64,000 nucleotides of DNA. Origin: Arenimonas caeni (GTDB lineage: Bacteria > Pseudomonadota > Gammaproteobacteria > Xanthomonadales > Xanthomonadaceae). Both the position numbers and the translations under genes were made by a program. The DNA lies in the NCBI RefSeq assembly GCF_003024235.1, contig NZ_KZ679084.1:272683-336682 (forward strand), read 5' to 3'. Below, piece after piece: positions 26,752-35,178 of this stretch (position 1 is its first letter; the number at the start of each line of letters is the position of its first letter). Below the pieces are notes generated by a model. That model searched no databases. It was not told the origin of the DNA and worked only from the letters and a program-made list of their open reading frames with translations.

Positions 26752-27576
26752 TCAGCGCAGGCGAAGGAACAGCGAAGGCCCGCGCAGCTTGAGGTCCAGA
26801 CGCGCATCGCCGTTGCCGTCGGCGCCCGGGTGCTCGCGTTCGAGGCGGATCTGGGTGCCGCCGTACTCGAGCGCCAGGCCCAGCCGCCGGAACGCGAACC
26901 ACTCCAGGCCCAGGGAGACGTCGGCGATGTGGCCCTGCAGCGGGCCGCCGCCCTTGGCCACGCCGGAAACCTCGGCATACAGGCGCAGGCGGTCATCCAG
27001 CGAGTGCCGCCAGCCCAGCGCCAGCAGCGGCGCGTAGGCCCCGTCGCGGCTCGACACGCGACCATCCACCTCCACCCCTTCCACGATCGCGCGGCCGTCG
27101 AACAGGGTGCTGACGCGGTAGTGGGCCACGCCCAGGCCCAGGCCCCAGACGGTGGCCTCGTCGCCGAACCACCAGCGCCAGGCCACGCTGCTGAAGTCGT
27201 AGTCGAGCTCGCCGCTCAACTCGGCCTCGGCGGCGTAGATGCGGCCTTGGTACTCGATGTCGCGGGCCAGCCGGGCGCGGTTGGCCCGGTCGAAGCCGAA
27301 ATACTCCAGCGACAGGCCCTGGCGCTTGCCGACCAGGAAATCGACCCGGGCATGGCTCACCGGCTGGCGCCGGTCCAGGCCGAGGTCGCGCTCGAGGTTG
27401 AGCTGGCCGCTGAGGTCGTAGCCGTTGGAGCGGGCGCCCGCGGAGATGGTGGTGTCCGAACTGGGCTCGAAGCCGCCGATCCAGACGCTGACCCGGTCCA
27501 GCGGACGCGGCGCGGCGCCCGATGGTGCATCGGACGCCGCGAGCGTGAGCGCGAGGATCGCCTCGGCGAGGGCCAA
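26752..27576 (-). CDS. Putative outer-membrane beta-barrel protein
   Basis: About 274 residues, unrecognised by name. A short hydrophobic start (LAEAILALTLAA) may act as a weak signal sequence, although it lacks the usual basic residues. The rest alternates polar and aromatic/aliphatic residues in strands, e.g. QGLSLEYFGFDRANRARL, SVAWRWWFGDEATVWGLGLG and SLGLEWFAFRRLGLALEYGG, and ends near SLFLRLR, as expected for a porin-like barrel. The start codon is TTG at 27576, 6 nt after the pilU stop; the in-frame pilU TAA rules out anything earlier. Co-transcription with pilT-pilU is likely. Barrel nature is inferred from the strand pattern only. Confidence 0.65.
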   Translation of the reverse strand: MALAEAILALTLAASDAPSGAAPRPLDRVSVWIGGFEPSSDTTISAGARSNGYDLSGQLNLERDLGLDRRQPVSHARVDFLVGKRQGLSLEYFGFDRANRARLARDIEYQGRIYAAEAELSGELDYDFSSVAWRWWFGDEATVWGLGLGVAHYRVSTLFDGRAIVEGVEVDGRVSSRDGAYAPLLALGWRHSLDDRLRLYAEVSGVAKGGGPLQGHIADVSLGLEWFAFRRLGLALEYGGTQIRLEREHPGADGNGDARLDLKLRGPSLFLRLR

Positions 27577-27582
27577 GGCGGC

Positions 27583-28713
27583 TTACTTGGCTTCGGACAG
27601 CTCCACGCCGTCCAGGCCCTGGCTGAGCGTGCGGGCGTCGCCGCCCTGGGCCAGCTTGATCTTCAGGCGCACCTCGTTGGCCGAGTCGGCGAAGCGCAGG
27701 GCGTCCTCGTAGCTGATCTCGCCGGCCTGGTAGAGCTCGAACAGGGCCTGGTCGAAGGTCTTCATGCCCAGGTTCGTCGATTCCTTCATGACGTCCTTGA
27801 GCTTGTGGATCTCGCCGTCGCGGATGTAGTCCTGCACCAGCGGCGTGCCGAGCAGGATTTCCATGGCCACGCGGCGGGCCTTGCCGTCCGGCGTGGGGAT
27901 CAGCTGCTGGGCAACCACGCCCTTGAGGTTCATCGAAAGGTCCATCAGCAGCTGGCTGCGACGGTCTTCCGGGAAGAAGTTGATGATGCGGTCCATCGCC
28001 TGGTTGGCGTTGTTCGCGTGCAGGGTGCACAGCACCAGGTGGCCGGTTTCGGCGAAGGCGATGGCGTGGTCCATGCCCTCGCGGGTGCGCACCTCGCCGA
28101 TCATGATCACGTCGGGCGCCTGGCGCAGGGTGTTCTTGAGCGCCGCCTCCCAGCTGTCGGTGTCGATGCCGACCTCGCGCTGGGTGATGATGCAGCCCTC
28201 GTGCTTGTGCACGAACTCGATCGGGTCCTCGATGGTGATGATGTGGCCCGAGGAGTTCTGGTTGCGGTAGCCGATCATCGCCGCCAGCGAGGTGGACTTG
28301 CCCGTGCCGGTGGCGCCGACGAACAGGATGATGCCGCGCTTGGTCATCGCCAGGGTCTTGATGACCGGCGGCAGACTCAGTTCCTCGACCGTCGGGATGC
28401 GCGTCTCGATGCGGCGCAGCACCATGCCGACCTGGTTGCGCTGGTAGAAGCACGACACGCGGAAGCGGCCGACGCCGGACACGCCGATGGCGAAGTTGCA
28501 CTCATGGGTCTTTTCGAACTCCTCGCGCTGCGAGGGGTTCATGACGTTGAGCACCAGGTCGCGCGACTGCTGCGGCGTGAGCGGGTTCTGGGTGATGGGC
28601 GAGAGCTTGCCGTTGACCTTCATTGACGGCGGGACGCCCGCCGTGATGAACAGGTCCGACGCCTTCTTGTGCGCCATCAGCTTCAGGAAGGAGGTGAAGT
28701 CGATACTGCTCAT
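27583..28713 (-). CDS. pilU: Pilus retraction ATPase paralogue PilU
   Basis: Hexameric ATPase assisting PilT in type IV pilus retraction. 376 residues. Walker A GATGTGKST (about residue 137), Asp box IITIEDPIEFVH, Walker B segment PDVIMIGEVRTREGM, His box GHLVLCTLHANNANQAMDR. The PilU-type N-terminus (FLKLMAHKKASDLFITAG) and longer C-terminal tail (to VELSEAK) distinguish it from PilT. Downstream of pilT by 77 nt and followed by the barrel protein gene. Confidence 0.96.
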   Translation of the reverse strand: MSSIDFTSFLKLMAHKKASDLFITAGVPPSMKVNGKLSPITQNPLTPQQSRDLVLNVMNPSQREEFEKTHECNFAIGVSGVGRFRVSCFYQRNQVGMVLRRIETRIPTVEELSLPPVIKTLAMTKRGIILFVGATGTGKSTSLAAMIGYRNQNSSGHIITIEDPIEFVHKHEGCIITQREVGIDTDSWEAALKNTLRQAPDVIMIGEVRTREGMDHAIAFAETGHLVLCTLHANNANQAMDRIINFFPEDRRSQLLMDLSMNLKGVVAQQLIPTPDGKARRVAMEILLGTPLVQDYIRDGEIHKLKDVMKESTNLGMKTFDQALFELYQAGEISYEDALRFADSANEVRLKIKLAQGGDARTLSQGLDGVELSEAK

Positions 28714-28790
28714 GCTTGCTCCTGTGTGGCCCCGGGCGGGCGCCCGGGACCGGTCTCATGCGGCGTCCTGCCAGCCCCCTCCGGCGAACG

Positions 28791-29828
28791 TCAGTCGAAA
28801 AGCTTCTTTTCCTTGGCGTACTCGCGGGCCTGCAACTTGGTGACCAGGCCACGCTTGACGATGTCCTGCAGGCACTGGTCGAGCGTCTGCATGCCGTACT
28901 GCTGGCCGGTCTGGATGGAAGAGTACATCTGCGCGACCTTGTCCTCGCGGATCAGGTTGCGGATGGCCGGGGTGGCCACCATGATTTCGTGCGCCGCCAT
29001 GCGGCCGCCGCCCACCTTCTTGAGCAGCGACTGCGAGATGACCGCGCGCAGCGACTCGGAGAGCATGGAGCGGACCATCGGCTTCTCGCCGGCCGGGAAC
29101 ACGTCGATGATGCGGTCGATGGTCTTGGCCGCCGACGAGGTGTGCAGGGTGGCGAACACCAGGTGGCCGGTCTCGGCGGCGGTGAGCGCCAGGCGGATGG
29201 TCTCGAGGTCGCGCATCTCGCCGACCAGGATGTAGTCCGGGTCTTCACGCAGCGCCGAGCGCAGGGCCTCGTTGAAGCCGTGGGTGTCGCGGTGCACCTC
29301 GCGCTGGTTGACCAGGCACTTCTGCGAGGTGTGCACGAACTCGATCGGGTCCTCGACGGTGAGGATGTGGCCGAATTCGTTCTTGTTGATGTGGTCGACC
29401 ATCGCCGCCAGCGTGGTGGACTTGCCCGAGCCGGTGGGGCCGGTGACCAGGATCAGGCCCTGGGGCTGGTTGATCAGCTCGGCGAAGATCTTGGGCGCGG
29501 CCAGCTCCTCGAGCGAGAGGATCTGGCTGGGAATGGTGCGGAACACGGCGCCGGCGCCGCGGTTCTGGTTGAAGGCGTTGACGCGGAAGCGCGCCAGGCC
29601 CGGGATTTCGAAGGAGAAGTCGACCTCGAGGAATTCCTCGTAGTCGCGCCGCTGCTTGTCCGACATGATGTCGTAGACCAGCGCGTGCACCTGCTTGTGG
29701 TCGAGCGCAGGGATGTTGATGCGCCGGACGTCGCCGTCCACGCGGATCATGGGCGGCAGGCCGGCCGACAGGTGCAGGTCGGAGGCCTTGTTCTTGACCG
29801 AAAATGCCAGCAGCTCGGCGATGTCCAT
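28791..29828 (-). CDS. pilT: Pilus retraction ATPase PilT
   Basis: Motor that depolymerises pilin during twitching. 345 residues, normal length. N-terminal ELLAFSVKNKASDLHLSAG, Walker A GPTGSGKST, Asp box LTVEDPIEFVH, Walker B DYILVGEMRDLETIRLAL, His box GHLVFATLHTSSAAKTIDR, and the retraction motif AIRNLIRE (AIRNLIRE is the classic PilT C-terminal signature). Divergent from yggS with overlapping -10 boxes; followed by pilU. Confidence 0.98.
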   Translation of the reverse strand: MDIAELLAFSVKNKASDLHLSAGLPPMIRVDGDVRRINIPALDHKQVHALVYDIMSDKQRRDYEEFLEVDFSFEIPGLARFRVNAFNQNRGAGAVFRTIPSQILSLEELAAPKIFAELINQPQGLILVTGPTGSGKSTTLAAMVDHINKNEFGHILTVEDPIEFVHTSQKCLVNQREVHRDTHGFNEALRSALREDPDYILVGEMRDLETIRLALTAAETGHLVFATLHTSSAAKTIDRIIDVFPAGEKPMVRSMLSESLRAVISQSLLKKVGGGRMAAHEIMVATPAIRNLIREDKVAQMYSSIQTGQQYGMQTLDQCLQDIVKRGLVTKLQAREYAKEKKLFD

Positions 29829-29881
29829 TAGCTATGTCCCCTTGGTGCGTCAACGGATAGGCGACCGCACGTTCCCGGGGC

Positions 29882-29889
29882 AGTATAGC
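29882..29889. promoter_or_regulatory. Overlapping divergent -10 boxes of pilT and yggS
   Basis: TATACT on the minus strand (29882-29887) for pilT and TATAGC on the plus strand (29884-29889) for yggS share bases in the 87-bp divergent gap. Only one polymerase could occupy the site at a time, so the two units may compete. A TTTTGC element 16 bp upstream of the pilT box is a weak -35. Confidence 0.45.
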
Positions 29890-29915
29890 GCCATCCCAGA
29901 GGGGCAAAACCACCC

Positions 29916-30596
29916 ATGGAAAAGCCGCATCAGACCCTGCACGGTGTCCTGCAAACCATTGAAAACGCGGCCAAGCTGGCGGGCCGGCCAGACGGCGTGA
30001 AACTGCTGGCCGTCTCCAAGACCCGCAGCGCCGCCGAAGTGGCCGTCCTGGCCGCGGCCGGCCAGCGCGCCTTCGGCGAGAACTATGTGCAGGAAGGACT
30101 GGCCAAGGCCCGTGAACTCGCCGGGCTGGGGCTGGAATGGCACCTCATCGGCCACCTGCAGTCCAACAAGGCCCGGGAGGCCGCCCAGGCCTTCGACTGG
30201 GTGCAGTCGGTGGACCGCGCCAAGCTCGTGAAGGCGCTCGACCAGGCCCGTCCCGCCGACCGGCCGCCGCTGAACGTGCTCATCCAGGTCAACATCGACG
30301 ACGAAGCCAGCAAGTCGGGCTGCGCCCCGGCCGAGGTGCCCGCGCTGGCCGGGGCGGTGGCGGCGGCGCCGCGCCTGCGCCTGCGCGGCCTGATGGCCAT
30401 CCCGGCGCCGGCGCCGGACGAAGCGGCCCGGCGCGACGCCTTCCGGCGCCTCAGGCAACTCTACGACCAGCTCGCCGCCAGCCACCCCGGCGTCGATACC
30501 CTGTCGATGGGCATGAGCGACGATTACCCGCTGGCGATCGCCGAGGGAGCCACCCTGGTGCGCATCGGCACCGCCCTGTTCGGCCCACGCGGCTGA
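29916..30596 (+). CDS. yggS: PLP homeostasis protein YggS (PLPBP/ProsC)
   Basis: PLP-binding TIM-barrel protein of 226 residues that buffers pyridoxal phosphate; loss disturbs amino-acid pools (family knowledge). PLP lysine in KLLAVSKTRSAAEV; further family motifs FGENYVQEGLAKA, WHLIGHLQSNKAR, VQSVDRAKLV, GLMAIPAP, SMGMSDDYPLAIAEG and VRIGTALFG. Followed at 28 nt by proC on the same strand, a pairing conserved widely in bacteria. Confidence 0.97.
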   Translation: MEKPHQTLHGVLQTIENAAKLAGRPDGVKLLAVSKTRSAAEVAVLAAAGQRAFGENYVQEGLAKARELAGLGLEWHLIGHLQSNKAREAAQAFDWVQSVDRAKLVKALDQARPADRPPLNVLIQVNIDDEASKSGCAPAEVPALAGAVAAAPRLRLRGLMAIPAPAPDEAARRDAFRRLRQLYDQLAASHPGVDTLSMGMSDDYPLAIAEGATLVRIGTALFGPRG

Positions 30597-30624
30597 ACCC
30601 ATCCGACCCGAGGAGAACCCGGCC

Positions 30625-31440
30625 ATGGACAAGGACACGATTGCATTCATCGGCGGCGGCAACATGGCGCGCAGCCTCATCGGCGGCCTGGTGGCGCGCG
30701 GCCGGGCGCCCGGCGCCCTGCGCGTGGTCGAACCGGTCGAGGCGCTGCGCACGGCGCTGGCCGCCGATTTCGGGGTGGCCACCTTCGACGCGGCGACCGG
30801 CGCGGCCGCGGGGGCCGGCACCTGGGTGCTGGCGGTGAAGCCGCAGGTGATGAAGGCCGTGTGCGAGTCGCTGGCGCCGCTGGCCGCCACCGGCCGGCCG
30901 CTGGTGGTGTCGATCGCCGCCGGCATCACCGCCGGGCAGATCGACCAATGGCTCGGCGGCGGCCAGGCCGTGGTGCGCACCATGCCCAACACGCCCTCGC
31001 TGCTGGGCGCCGGCGCCACCGGCCTGTTCGCGAACGAGCGCGTCGACGCCGCCGGCCGCGAGGCCGCCGAGGCGCTGATGAGCGCGGCCGGCCTGACCGC
31101 CTGGATCCCCGACGAGGCGCTGATGGACGCCGTCACCGCCGTCTCCGGCAGCGGCCCGGCCTATGTCTTCCTGCTCGCCGAGGCCATGCAGGCCGCCGGC
31201 GAGGCCCAGGGCCTGGCGCCCGACACCGCCCGCACCCTGGTGCTGCAGACCCTGCTGGGCGCGGCGCGCATGCTCAGCGAAACCGGCGAGGACGCCGCCA
31301 CCCTGCGCAAGCGCGTCACCTCGCCCGGCGGCACCACCCAGGCGGCGATCGAAAGCTTCGAGGGCAACGATTTCCGCCGCCTCGTCCACGAGGCCATCGC
31401 GGCCGCGACCCGGCGCGGCCGCGAGCTGAGCGCCGGCTGA
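30625..31440 (+). CDS. proC: Pyrroline-5-carboxylate reductase ProC
   Basis: Last step of proline synthesis: NAD(P)H reduction of pyrroline-5-carboxylate. 271 residues. N-terminal Rossmann motif IAFIGGGNMARSLIGGL, VLAVKPQVM, VRTMPNTPSLLGAGATGL, and the C-terminal dimer signature VSGSGPAYVFLLAEAM ... TSPGGTTQAAI. AGGAGAA before the ATG is a clear ribosome site. Downstream of yggS; yggT, which follows proC in many relatives, is not here. Confidence 0.98.
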   Translation: MDKDTIAFIGGGNMARSLIGGLVARGRAPGALRVVEPVEALRTALAADFGVATFDAATGAAAGAGTWVLAVKPQVMKAVCESLAPLAATGRPLVVSIAAGITAGQIDQWLGGGQAVVRTMPNTPSLLGAGATGLFANERVDAAGREAAEALMSAAGLTAWIPDEALMDAVTAVSGSGPAYVFLLAEAMQAAGEAQGLAPDTARTLVLQTLLGAARMLSETGEDAATLRKRVTSPGGTTQAAIESFEGNDFRRLVHEAIAAATRRGRELSAG

Positions 31441-31522
31441 TGCTGTTGGCGCGCCCCACGACAATGGACGCGGGCCGGCCACCGGCGCGATGATGCAAAC
31501 CCGCCACGAAGGAGGCCCGGCC

Positions 31523-31960
31523 ATGCGCCCGACGTACTTCCTAGCCGCCCTGCTCGCCCTCGCCGCGGCCCTGCCCGCCGCCGGCGCGGGCTTCCTGCGC
31601 AGCGGCGACCTGCGCGTGCATTTCAACGCCCTGCCCACCACCGAACTGACGCCCGAAGTGGCGCGCCAGTACGGCGTCACCCGCTCGGCCAACCGCGCCC
31701 TGGTCAATGTCTCGCTGCGCCGCGGCGAACCCGGCGCCGACGTGGCGGTGGCCGCGGACGTGACGGTGTCGGCCACCAACCTCGCCGGCCAGCGCCAGGA
31801 CGTGCGCATGCGCGAGGTTCGCGACGGCGACGCGCTCTACTACCTGGGCGAGGCGCGCGTGAGCGGCCAGGACACGCTGAGCTTCGACCTGACCGTGGTC
31901 GTCGAGGGCGAGGCCAAGCAGATGCGCGCCACCTTCCGCCAGGAATTCTTCCCCCAGTGA
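31523..31960 (+). CDS. DUF4426 exported protein
   Basis: Small periplasmic protein of 145 residues with a signal peptide (MRPTYFLAALLALAAALPAAGA). The mature part matches DUF4426: GDLRVHFNALPTTELTPEVA, YGVTRSANRALVNVSL, and the C-terminal strands ending in FRQEFFPQ. No function is established for the family. The ATG at 31523 has GAAGGAGG upstream, so it is preferred over an earlier in-frame ATG at 31490. It overlaps the next gene by GTGA. Confidence 0.88.
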   Translation: MRPTYFLAALLALAAALPAAGAGFLRSGDLRVHFNALPTTELTPEVARQYGVTRSANRALVNVSLRRGEPGADVAVAADVTVSATNLAGQRQDVRMREVRDGDALYYLGEARVSGQDTLSFDLTVVVEGEAKQMRATFRQEFFPQ

Positions 31961-32640
31961 GCCTGCTGCTGGTTCGCCATGGACAGGCGAGTTTCGGCGC
32001 CGCCGACTACGACCAGCTCTCCGACCGGGGCCTGGAGCAGTCGCGCCGGCTGGGCGACTGGCTGGCCGACGGCGGCCATCGCTTCGAGGCGGTGCTGGTG
32101 GGCGGCATGCGCCGGCACCGGCAGACGGCCGAGGGCGTGCGGCGCGCGTTCGAGGAGCGCGGCCTGCCGCTGCCGGAGCTGCACGAAGACACCGGCTTCG
32201 CCGAGTTCGACCACGAGGCCGTGTTCGGCGCCTACCTGCGCGGGAACGCCGACCACCCGGTCGTCGTCGCCAGCCGCAGCGGCCGGCCGCAGGACATCGC
32301 CGCCATGCTGCAGGCCGCGCTGCTGGCCTGGGCCCGCGACGAACTGCCGGGCCTGCCGGAAAGCTGGTCGGCCTTCGGCGAGCGCGTGCACGCCGCCGGG
32401 GAGCGCCTGCAGGCGCTGGCCGGCAGCAGCGAGGCGCTCGTGCTCACCTCCGGCGGCGTGATCTCGCGCCTGGCGCAGATGGCGCTGGACGTGCCGGTCG
32501 AGCGCGCCGTCGAACTCAACCTCTCGCTGCGCAACAGCGCGCTGAGCGAATTCCACCCGCATGCCGGGCGGCTGCGCCTGGGCAGCTGGAACGCCCTGCC
32601 GCACCTGCACGGGCAGCGGGAACTGTGGACCTACTACTGA
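31957..32640 (+). CDS. Histidine phosphatase family protein (phosphoglycerate-mutase-like)
   Basis: 227 residues, GTG start overlapping the DUF4426 stop. Phospho-acceptor His in [11 protein letters not shown], supporting Arg/His in [12 protein letters not shown], acidic residue in [13 protein letters not shown]. The second catalytic His of the family (usually ...SHGGV) is replaced by Ser: VLTSGGVIS. It may therefore be a low-activity or specialised phosphatase. It lies immediately before an acyl-CoA dehydrogenase and an aminoglycoside-kinase-like gene, a grouping that suggests phosphorylated hydroxyacyl-CoA intermediates. Confidence 0.88.
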   Translation: MSLLLVRHGQASFGAADYDQLSDRGLEQSRRLGDWLADGGHRFEAVLVGGMRRHRQTAEGVRRAFEERGLPLPELHEDTGFAEFDHEAVFGAYLRGNADHPVVVASRSGRPQDIAAMLQAALLAWARDELPGLPESWSAFGERVHAAGERLQALAGSSEALVLTSGGVISRLAQMALDVPVERAVELNLSLRNSALSEFHPHAGRLRLGSWNALPHLHGQRELWTYY

Positions 32641-32647
32641 GGCGCGC

Positions 32648-33856
32648 ATGAGCCACGACGGCAGCCTGTTCCCGTTCTCCCCGCGCTCGCGCGAACTGCA
32701 GGCCCGCGTGGCCGCCTTCGTCCGGGAGCGCATCGTGCCGGCTGAGCCCGGGTTCGCCGCGCACGCCGCCGACCCGGCCACGCGCTGGTCGATCCCGCCG
32801 GTGCTCGAGGCGCTCAAGGCCGAAGCGAAGGCGCAGGGGCTGTGGAACCTTTTCCTGCCCGAATCGGCCGGCGGGCTGTCCAACCTCGACTACGCGCCCG
32901 TGGCCGAAGCCATGGGCCGCTCGCTGGTGGCGCCGGAAGTGTTCAACTGCAACGCACCCGACACCGGCAACATGGAAGTGCTGATGCACTTCGCCACGCC
33001 GCATCAGCAGGCGCCCTGGCTGCCGCGGCTGCTGGCCGGCGAGATCCGCTCGGGCTTCGCCATGACCGAGCCGGACGTGGCCAGCTCCGACGCCACCAAC
33101 ATCGCCATGCCCATCGTGCGCGAGGGCGACGAGTACGTGATCAACGGCCGCAAGTGGTGGACCACCGGCGCCGCCGACCCGCGCTGCGCGATCCTGATCG
33201 TGATGGGCGTGACCGAGCCCGACGCGCCGGCGCACCAGCGCCAGTCGATGGTGCTGGTGCCGATGGACACGCCGGGCGTGCGCATCGCGCGTCCGCTGAC
33301 GGTGTTCGGCTACGACGACGCGCCCTCGGGCCACGTCGAGCTGGCCTTCGAAAACGTGCGCGTGCCGGTGTCGAACCGGCTGGGCGAACCGGGCAGCGGA
33401 TTCGCCATCGCCCAGGCCCGGCTGGGGCCGGGACGCATCCACCACTGCATGCGGCTGATCGGCCTGGCGCAGCGCGCGCTGGAGGCGATGGTCGAACGCG
33501 CCCGCACGCGCGTGGCCTTCGGCAGGCCGCTGGGCGGCCACGGCATGGCCCAGGAAGCGATCGCGCGCAGCCGCTGCGAGATCGAGCAGGCCCGGCTGCT
33601 GACCCTGCAGGCCGCGGCGGCGCTGGACGCCCGCGGCAACAAGGGCGCCAAGGACCTGATCGGCATGATCAAGATCGTGGCGCCCTCGATGGCCTGCCGC
33701 GTGATCGACCGCGCCATCCAGCTGCACGGCGGCGGCGGCCTGAGCCAGGACCACTTCCTCGCCCAGGCCTACGCCGGCGCCCGCAGCCTGCGCCTGGCCG
33801 ACGGTCCCGACGAAGTCCACCTCGCCGCCCTCGCCCGCTCCATGCTCAAGGCCTGA
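32648..33856 (+). CDS. Acyl-CoA dehydrogenase, ACAD10/11-like
   Basis: FAD enzyme of 402 residues. Acyl-CoA dehydrogenase segments: [84 protein letters not shown] and [11 protein letters not shown]. The end, [14 protein letters not shown], is typical of ACAD10/11-type enzymes and places Asp where many family members have the catalytic Glu. Those enzymes act with a kinase domain on 4-hydroxyacyl-CoAs; here the kinase-like protein is a separate gene downstream. The ATG at 32648 follows the phosphatase stop by 7 nt. True substrate unknown. Confidence 0.9.
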   Translation: MSHDGSLFPFSPRSRELQARVAAFVRERIVPAEPGFAAHAADPATRWSIPPVLEALKAEAKAQGLWNLFLPESAGGLSNLDYAPVAEAMGRSLVAPEVFNCNAPDTGNMEVLMHFATPHQQAPWLPRLLAGEIRSGFAMTEPDVASSDATNIAMPIVREGDEYVINGRKWWTTGAADPRCAILIVMGVTEPDAPAHQRQSMVLVPMDTPGVRIARPLTVFGYDDAPSGHVELAFENVRVPVSNRLGEPGSGFAIAQARLGPGRIHHCMRLIGLAQRALEAMVERARTRVAFGRPLGGHGMAQEAIARSRCEIEQARLLTLQAAAALDARGNKGAKDLIGMIKIVAPSMACRVIDRAIQLHGGGGLSQDHFLAQAYAGARSLRLADGPDEVHLAALARSMLKA

Positions 33857-33901
33857 TTTCTTGCCGCGGATGCAGACGGATAAGTCGGAAGGAATATTTT
33901 G

Positions 33902-33993
33902 GCCACGGAAGAACACGGATAAACACGGATAGGACAAAAGCAAATTTGAGTTCTATCCGCTCTTATCCGTGTCTATCCGTGTTCTTCCGTGGC
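33902..33993. repeat. ATCCGTG-type inverted repeat, upstream copy
   Basis: Left arm CCACGGAAGAACACGGATAA (from 33903) and right arm ending TTCTTCCGTGG (to 33992) form a stem of about 30 bp around a short AT-rich loop (near 33933-33952). Built from units CACGGAT / ATCCGTG at roughly 10-12-bp spacing. Its base composition is clearly less GC-rich than the surrounding genes. It fills most of the 158-bp gap before the kinase-like gene, and a related copy lies just after that gene. Confidence 0.85.
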
Positions 33994-34014
33994 AAATGAT
34001 TCCAAGAGGCAACG

Positions 34015-35025
34015 ATGATCCTTCCTGAAACCGAGTTGGCGGCGTACCTGGAGGCGAACCTGATGGGGTTCCGGGGACCGCTGGTGGCGACCAAGTTCAA
34101 GGGCGGGCAGTCGAACCCGACCTACCTGGTCGAGGCTGCGAGCGGGAAGTACGTGCTGCGGCGCAAGCCGCCGGGCAAGCTGCTGCCTTCGGCGCATGCG
34201 GTGGACCGCGAGTTCCGCGTGCTGCAGGCCCTGCACGGCGGCCCGGTGCCGGTGGCCAGGCCACTGCACCTGTGCAGCGACGAGTCGGTGATCGGCTCGA
34301 TGTTCTACCTGATGGAATTCGTCGATGGCCGGGTGCACTGGGACCCTTCCCTACCCGACCTGTCGCCCGCGCAGCGCGCGGCGCACTACGAGGCGATCAT
34401 CGCCACGCTCGCCGCCCTGCATGCGCTCGACCCGGCCGCCATCGGCCTGGCCGACTACGGCAAGCCGGGCAACTATTTCGCCCGCCAGGTGCACCGCTGG
34501 ACCGAGCAATACCGCGCCAGCGAAACCGAGGCGATCCCGGCGATGGAGGCGCTGATCGAACGCCTGCCGGCGCGCTGCCCCGCCGACGACGGCCGCGTGT
34601 CGCTCGTGCACGGCGACTTCCGCATCGACAACCTGATGTTCGCCCACGACCAGGCACGCGTGCTGGCGGTGGTGGACTGGGAGCTGAGCACGCTCGGCCA
34701 CCCGCTGGCCGACCTGGGCTACTTCTGCATGGCCCTGCGCCTGCCGCGCAACCCGGCGCTGCCGGGCCTGGCCGGGCTGGACCGCGCTGCGCTGGGCATC
34801 CCGTCCGAAGACGCGCTGCTGGCCCGCTATAGCGAACTCAGCGGCCAGCCCGCGCCGGCCGACTGGTCGTTCGTACTTGCCTTCAGCTTCTTCCGCCTCG
34901 CCGCCATCGCCCAGGGCGTGGCCAAACGCGCCCGGCAGGGCAACGCCTCGAGCGAGCAGGCCGCCCAGGCCGGACAGATGACCGCCCTGCTCGCCGGCCT
35001 CGGCGCGTCGGCACTGGAGGGGTGA
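34015..35025 (+). CDS. Phosphotransferase (APH-fold kinase) family protein
   Basis: 336 residues with the aminoglycoside/choline kinase fold. N-terminal lobe: FKGGQSNPTYLVE and lysine in KYVLRRKPPG; hinge MFYLMEFVDG; catalytic loop SLVHGDFRIDNLMF (HGDxxxxN); metal Asp in VVDWELSTLGHPLADLGY. The sequence fits the FadE36/ACAD11 N-terminal kinase group that phosphorylates hydroxyacyl-CoA, such as LvaA of levulinate catabolism, rather than antibiotic kinases. Lies downstream of the acyl-CoA dehydrogenase; repeats flank it on both sides. Substrate inferred only from family. Confidence 0.88.
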   Translation: MILPETELAAYLEANLMGFRGPLVATKFKGGQSNPTYLVEAASGKYVLRRKPPGKLLPSAHAVDREFRVLQALHGGPVPVARPLHLCSDESVIGSMFYLMEFVDGRVHWDPSLPDLSPAQRAAHYEAIIATLAALHALDPAAIGLADYGKPGNYFARQVHRWTEQYRASETEAIPAMEALIERLPARCPADDGRVSLVHGDFRIDNLMFAHDQARVLAVVDWELSTLGHPLADLGYFCMALRLPRNPALPGLAGLDRAALGIPSEDALLARYSELSGQPAPADWSFVLAFSFFRLAAIAQGVAKRARQGNASSEQAAQAGQMTALLAGLGASALEG

Positions 35026-35070
35026 TCTTTTGCCACGGGTTTGCGCGGATGAAGCGGAAAAGAGGGTTTT

Positions 35071-35172
35071 GCCACGGATGAACACAGATAGAGCAAGAGC
35101 AAATGTAAGTTTTATCCGCTCTTATCCGTGTTCATCCGTGTTCATCCGTGTTCATCCGTGTTCATCCGTGGC
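35071..35172. repeat. ATCCGTG-type inverted repeat with decamer array, downstream copy
   Basis: Left arm GCCACGGATGAACACAGATA (35071-35090); right part contains four exact tandem decamers TTCATCCGTG (35131-35170) after CTTATCCGTG, ending GGC. The family is the same as the copy before 34015. The decamer period is about one helical turn. It lies directly after the kinase-like gene stop and reaches within 7 bp of the BtuF-like gene stop. Confidence 0.87.
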
Positions 35173-35178
35173 AAGAAA

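Noticed and set aside
35131..35170. Decamer array as a CRISPR or origin iteron
   Set aside because: No spacers, no cas or replication gene nearby, and a related element lacks the array; best explained as an intergenic repeat.
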